Shown here: positions 60,090 to 64,000 of the stretch, one piece after another | Layout of the letters: each line of letters opens with the position of its first letter | Numbering within the stretch: position 1 is the stretch's first letter | NCBI RefSeq assembly: GCF_041415945.1 | Contig: NZ_JBGCUS010000001.1 | Span: 2,728,001-2,792,000, forward strand | From: Ancylobacter sp. IITR112 | GTDB lineage: Bacteria > Pseudomonadota > Alphaproteobacteria > Rhizobiales > Xanthobacteraceae | Length of the DNA: 64,000 nt | Direction: 5' to 3' | Made by a program: the position numbers and the translations under genes | The notes under the pieces: generated by a model | Seen by the model: the letters and a program-made list of their open reading frames with translations, nothing else | What the model was told of the DNA's origin: nothing | Databases searched by the model: none

Positions 60090-60509
60090 TCAGACCCGCC
60101 AGTAATCCGCCGCGCCGTCCGGCAGCGTCGCCAACACCCTGTCGAACGTTTCCGCATCGACATGAGGGCGCAACGCCCGCGCCACCTCGACCAGACAATT
60201 ATCGGGCGCGAAATTATGGTGCTGGCGGAGTGCCTGCACCTCACGCGTCAGCGTCGCCCGGTCGGCGAAGCGCAGCACCGGTTCCGAGATGTCCCAGCGG
60301 GAAACGAAGATGGCGCGCAGCAGCGGCGGCAGCACATCGGCGAAATCGAGCGCCTGCTGCACAGCCAGCCGGCGGCGGAAGGTGCGCAGTACCCCCTCGA
60401 CCATGGTGTAGGTCTGGTTTCGGGTGGCAAGGCCCGATCCGTCGCGGGCAGCGGCGAGAAAACGCTCGAAATCGTCGGATGCGTGCTGCAATTCCATCGG
60501 TATCGGCAT
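60090..60509 (-). CDS. DUF2267 protein, 139 aa
   Basis: A helical cytoplasmic protein of the DUF2267 type: two similar helical halves, AYTMVEGVLRTFRRRLAVQQALDFADVLPPLLRAIFVSRWD-like (here TYTMVEGVLRTFRRRL and LPPLLRAIFVSRW) and ALRPHVDAETFDRVLATLP. The family has no assigned function, often found near stress genes. The ATG at 60509 follows GGAGGG by eight bases; ATG 60527 is not supported. It is 84 bases downstream of clpB and separated from it by a hairpin, so it may be transcribed alone. Confidence 0.78.
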   Translation of the reverse strand: MPIPMELQHASDDFERFLAAARDGSGLATRNQTYTMVEGVLRTFRRRLAVQQALDFADVLPPLLRAIFVSRWDISEPVLRFADRATLTREVQALRQHHNFAPDNCLVEVARALRPHVDAETFDRVLATLPDGAADYWRV

Positions 60510-60531
60510 TCTCAGCCCTCCGCTCATGAAA

Positions 60532-60557
60532 GAAGGGCCCCCGCGAGAGGGCCCTTC
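60532..60557 (-). terminator. intrinsic terminator of clpB
   Basis: Nine-base-pair stem GAAGGGCCC/GGGCCCTTC with an eight-base loop, about 40 bases after the clpB stop on minus, followed by TTTCAT. Confidence 0.6.
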
Positions 60558-60593
60558 GGTCTTTCTACAGGATGGTGAGGCGTAGCGACGCTG

Positions 60594-63212
<2,619 letters not shown>

Positions 63213-63385
63213 GTCGCGTTGCCTCCTGGCCCCCCGTCCGCCCTTCAAGGCACGAACGGTCACTCGGGACGACGGCGCCCGTATCCCGGCCGCCGTAACG
63301 GACCCCGTTGCGGCAATCCGTCCGTCCTCATGTAGTGTGGCGAAACGGCAACGGAAGGGCGTTGCGACGGATCAAGGTCGGAATT

Positions 63386-64000
63386 TCACGCGGCGGCGGC
63401 GGGGCGCGCGTCCGGCTCTTCCGGGCTGCGTTCCGGCGCGATATCGCCCGGGCAGCCGCCGGCCAGATAAACGCCAGCGCCCAGCAGCGCCACGCCGCCA
63501 AGAACGAGAAAAGCGGCGGGATAGCCGAGCCGCTGCGCCACCACCCCGCCGAGCAGGGTGGACAGCGCGGCGCCGATGCCCTGCGCCGTCATGGCAAAGC
63601 CGAGGCCGAGATTGAACCGGCCGGACCCTGCGAGAAGGCGCGCCACGAGGCCCGGCGTCGCCACGCCGAGCAGCCCTGCCCCCACCCCGTCCAGCACCTG
63701 CACCGGGACCAGCGCCCAGGCCGCGCCATAATGGACGGCAAGGGCCGCTATGACGCCGCGAACCGGCAGTGCCGCCAGGGCCAGCAGCAGCACCAACCGG
63801 TAGCCCCGGCGCTGGCCGAGCCACGCGGCGACCAGTGCCATCGGGATCATAGCGGCCTGCGCCACCACCACAGTCGCGGCGGTGAGGCCGCTCGGGTCCG
63901 CTCCCGCGGTCGCCACCATGGCCTGCCCGAACAGCGGCAGCACCGCCGCATTGCCGAGATGGAACAGTCCAAAGGTGATGGCCGCCGTCACGAGCGCAGG
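63386..64000 (-). CDS. MFS transporter, C-terminal part (cut by window edge)
   Basis: The last 204 residues of a major facilitator superfamily protein; the frame runs open through the window end, so the start is outside. About six membrane spans are visible, with charged loops (WLGQRRGYRL) as in the loop between spans 8 and 9 of drug-exporter-like MFS proteins. The C-terminal tail is short and acidic (PERSPEEPDARP). Substrate unknown. It is transcribed in the same direction as clpB, with 173 bases between. Confidence 0.82.
   Translation of the reverse strand, partial: PALVTAAITFGLFHLGNAAVLPLFGQAMVATAGADPSGLTAATVVVAQAAMIPMALVAAWLGQRRGYRLVLLLALAALPVRGVIAALAVHYGAAWALVPVQVLDGVGAGLLGVATPGLVARLLAGSGRFNLGLGFAMTAQGIGAALSTLLGGVVAQRLGYPAAFLVLGGVALLGAGVYLAGGCPGDIAPERSPEEPDARPAAAA

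Overview
The window is a GC-rich chromosomal stretch of an alphaproteobacterium, most likely of the order Hyphomicrobiales (Rhizobiales), perhaps Xanthobacteraceae. The evidence is a Fur-family Irr regulator divergent from fabA-fabB-fabI, a CpdR cell-cycle regulator, N-formylglutamate amidohydrolase beside a HisN-type phosphatase, a ROSE-type RNA thermometer before an hsp20 gene, and small RNAs resembling the alphaproteobacterial suhB/mmgR family. The family-level placement is inference; only order-level features are visible.

Layout. 1-10 kb: the end of a FixJ-type regulator, a stand-alone receiver, a DUF892 protein, beta-carbonic anhydrase, an MBL-fold hydrolase, DUF1499, a HAD phosphatase, an extensin-like protein, a class III aminotransferase, an L,D-transpeptidase and a CorA transporter. 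10-18 kb: an SDR enzyme, pdxH, a lipoprotein, a DnaJ-like protein, a first fabI, a phosphoglycerate-mutase-like phosphatase, an M17 aminopeptidase, a MarR regulator and an NlpC/P60 hydrolase. 18-28 kb: one long minus-strand operon with two paralogous peptide-binding proteins, yejB, yejE, a toxin-antitoxin pair, yejF and a NUDIX gene. 28-35 kb: a membrane cytochrome c, kdsB, pheA, the fabA-fabB-fabI cluster and irr. 35-43 kb: a LysR/tautomerase pair, oligoendopeptidase F, a seven-repeat delta-60 protein, tRNA-Val, cpdR and N-formylglutamate amidohydrolase. 43.0-44.7 kb: a gene-poor island with three copies of a structured small RNA on the minus strand. 44.7-64 kb: hisN, a lysophospholipase-like hydrolase, hsp20 between two secreted PepSY-like proteins, gltBD, a VOC protein, a DUF459 protein, a lytic transglycosylase, galU, a DUF2267 protein, clpB and the end of an MFS transporter.

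Most genes are housekeeping: fatty acid synthesis and envelope building (fabI, fabA, fabB, kdsB, galU, transpeptidase, transglycosylase), nitrogen assimilation (gltBD), amino acid and cofactor metabolism (pheA, hisN, pdxH), protein quality control (hsp20, clpB, DnaJ-like) and peptide uptake and turnover (yej system, M17, M3 and C40 peptidases).

The least ordinary parts are the three-copy small-RNA cluster (43.3-44.5 kb), with compensatory stem changes, per-copy terminators and promoters; the toxin-antitoxin pair inside the yej operon, whose toxin gene contains the ribosome-binding site of yejF; an exact 103-bp repeat whose second copy supplies the stop codons of both flanking convergent genes; and the heat-shock promoter plus ROSE thermometer of hsp20. 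No CRISPR array, transposase or prophage genes were seen.
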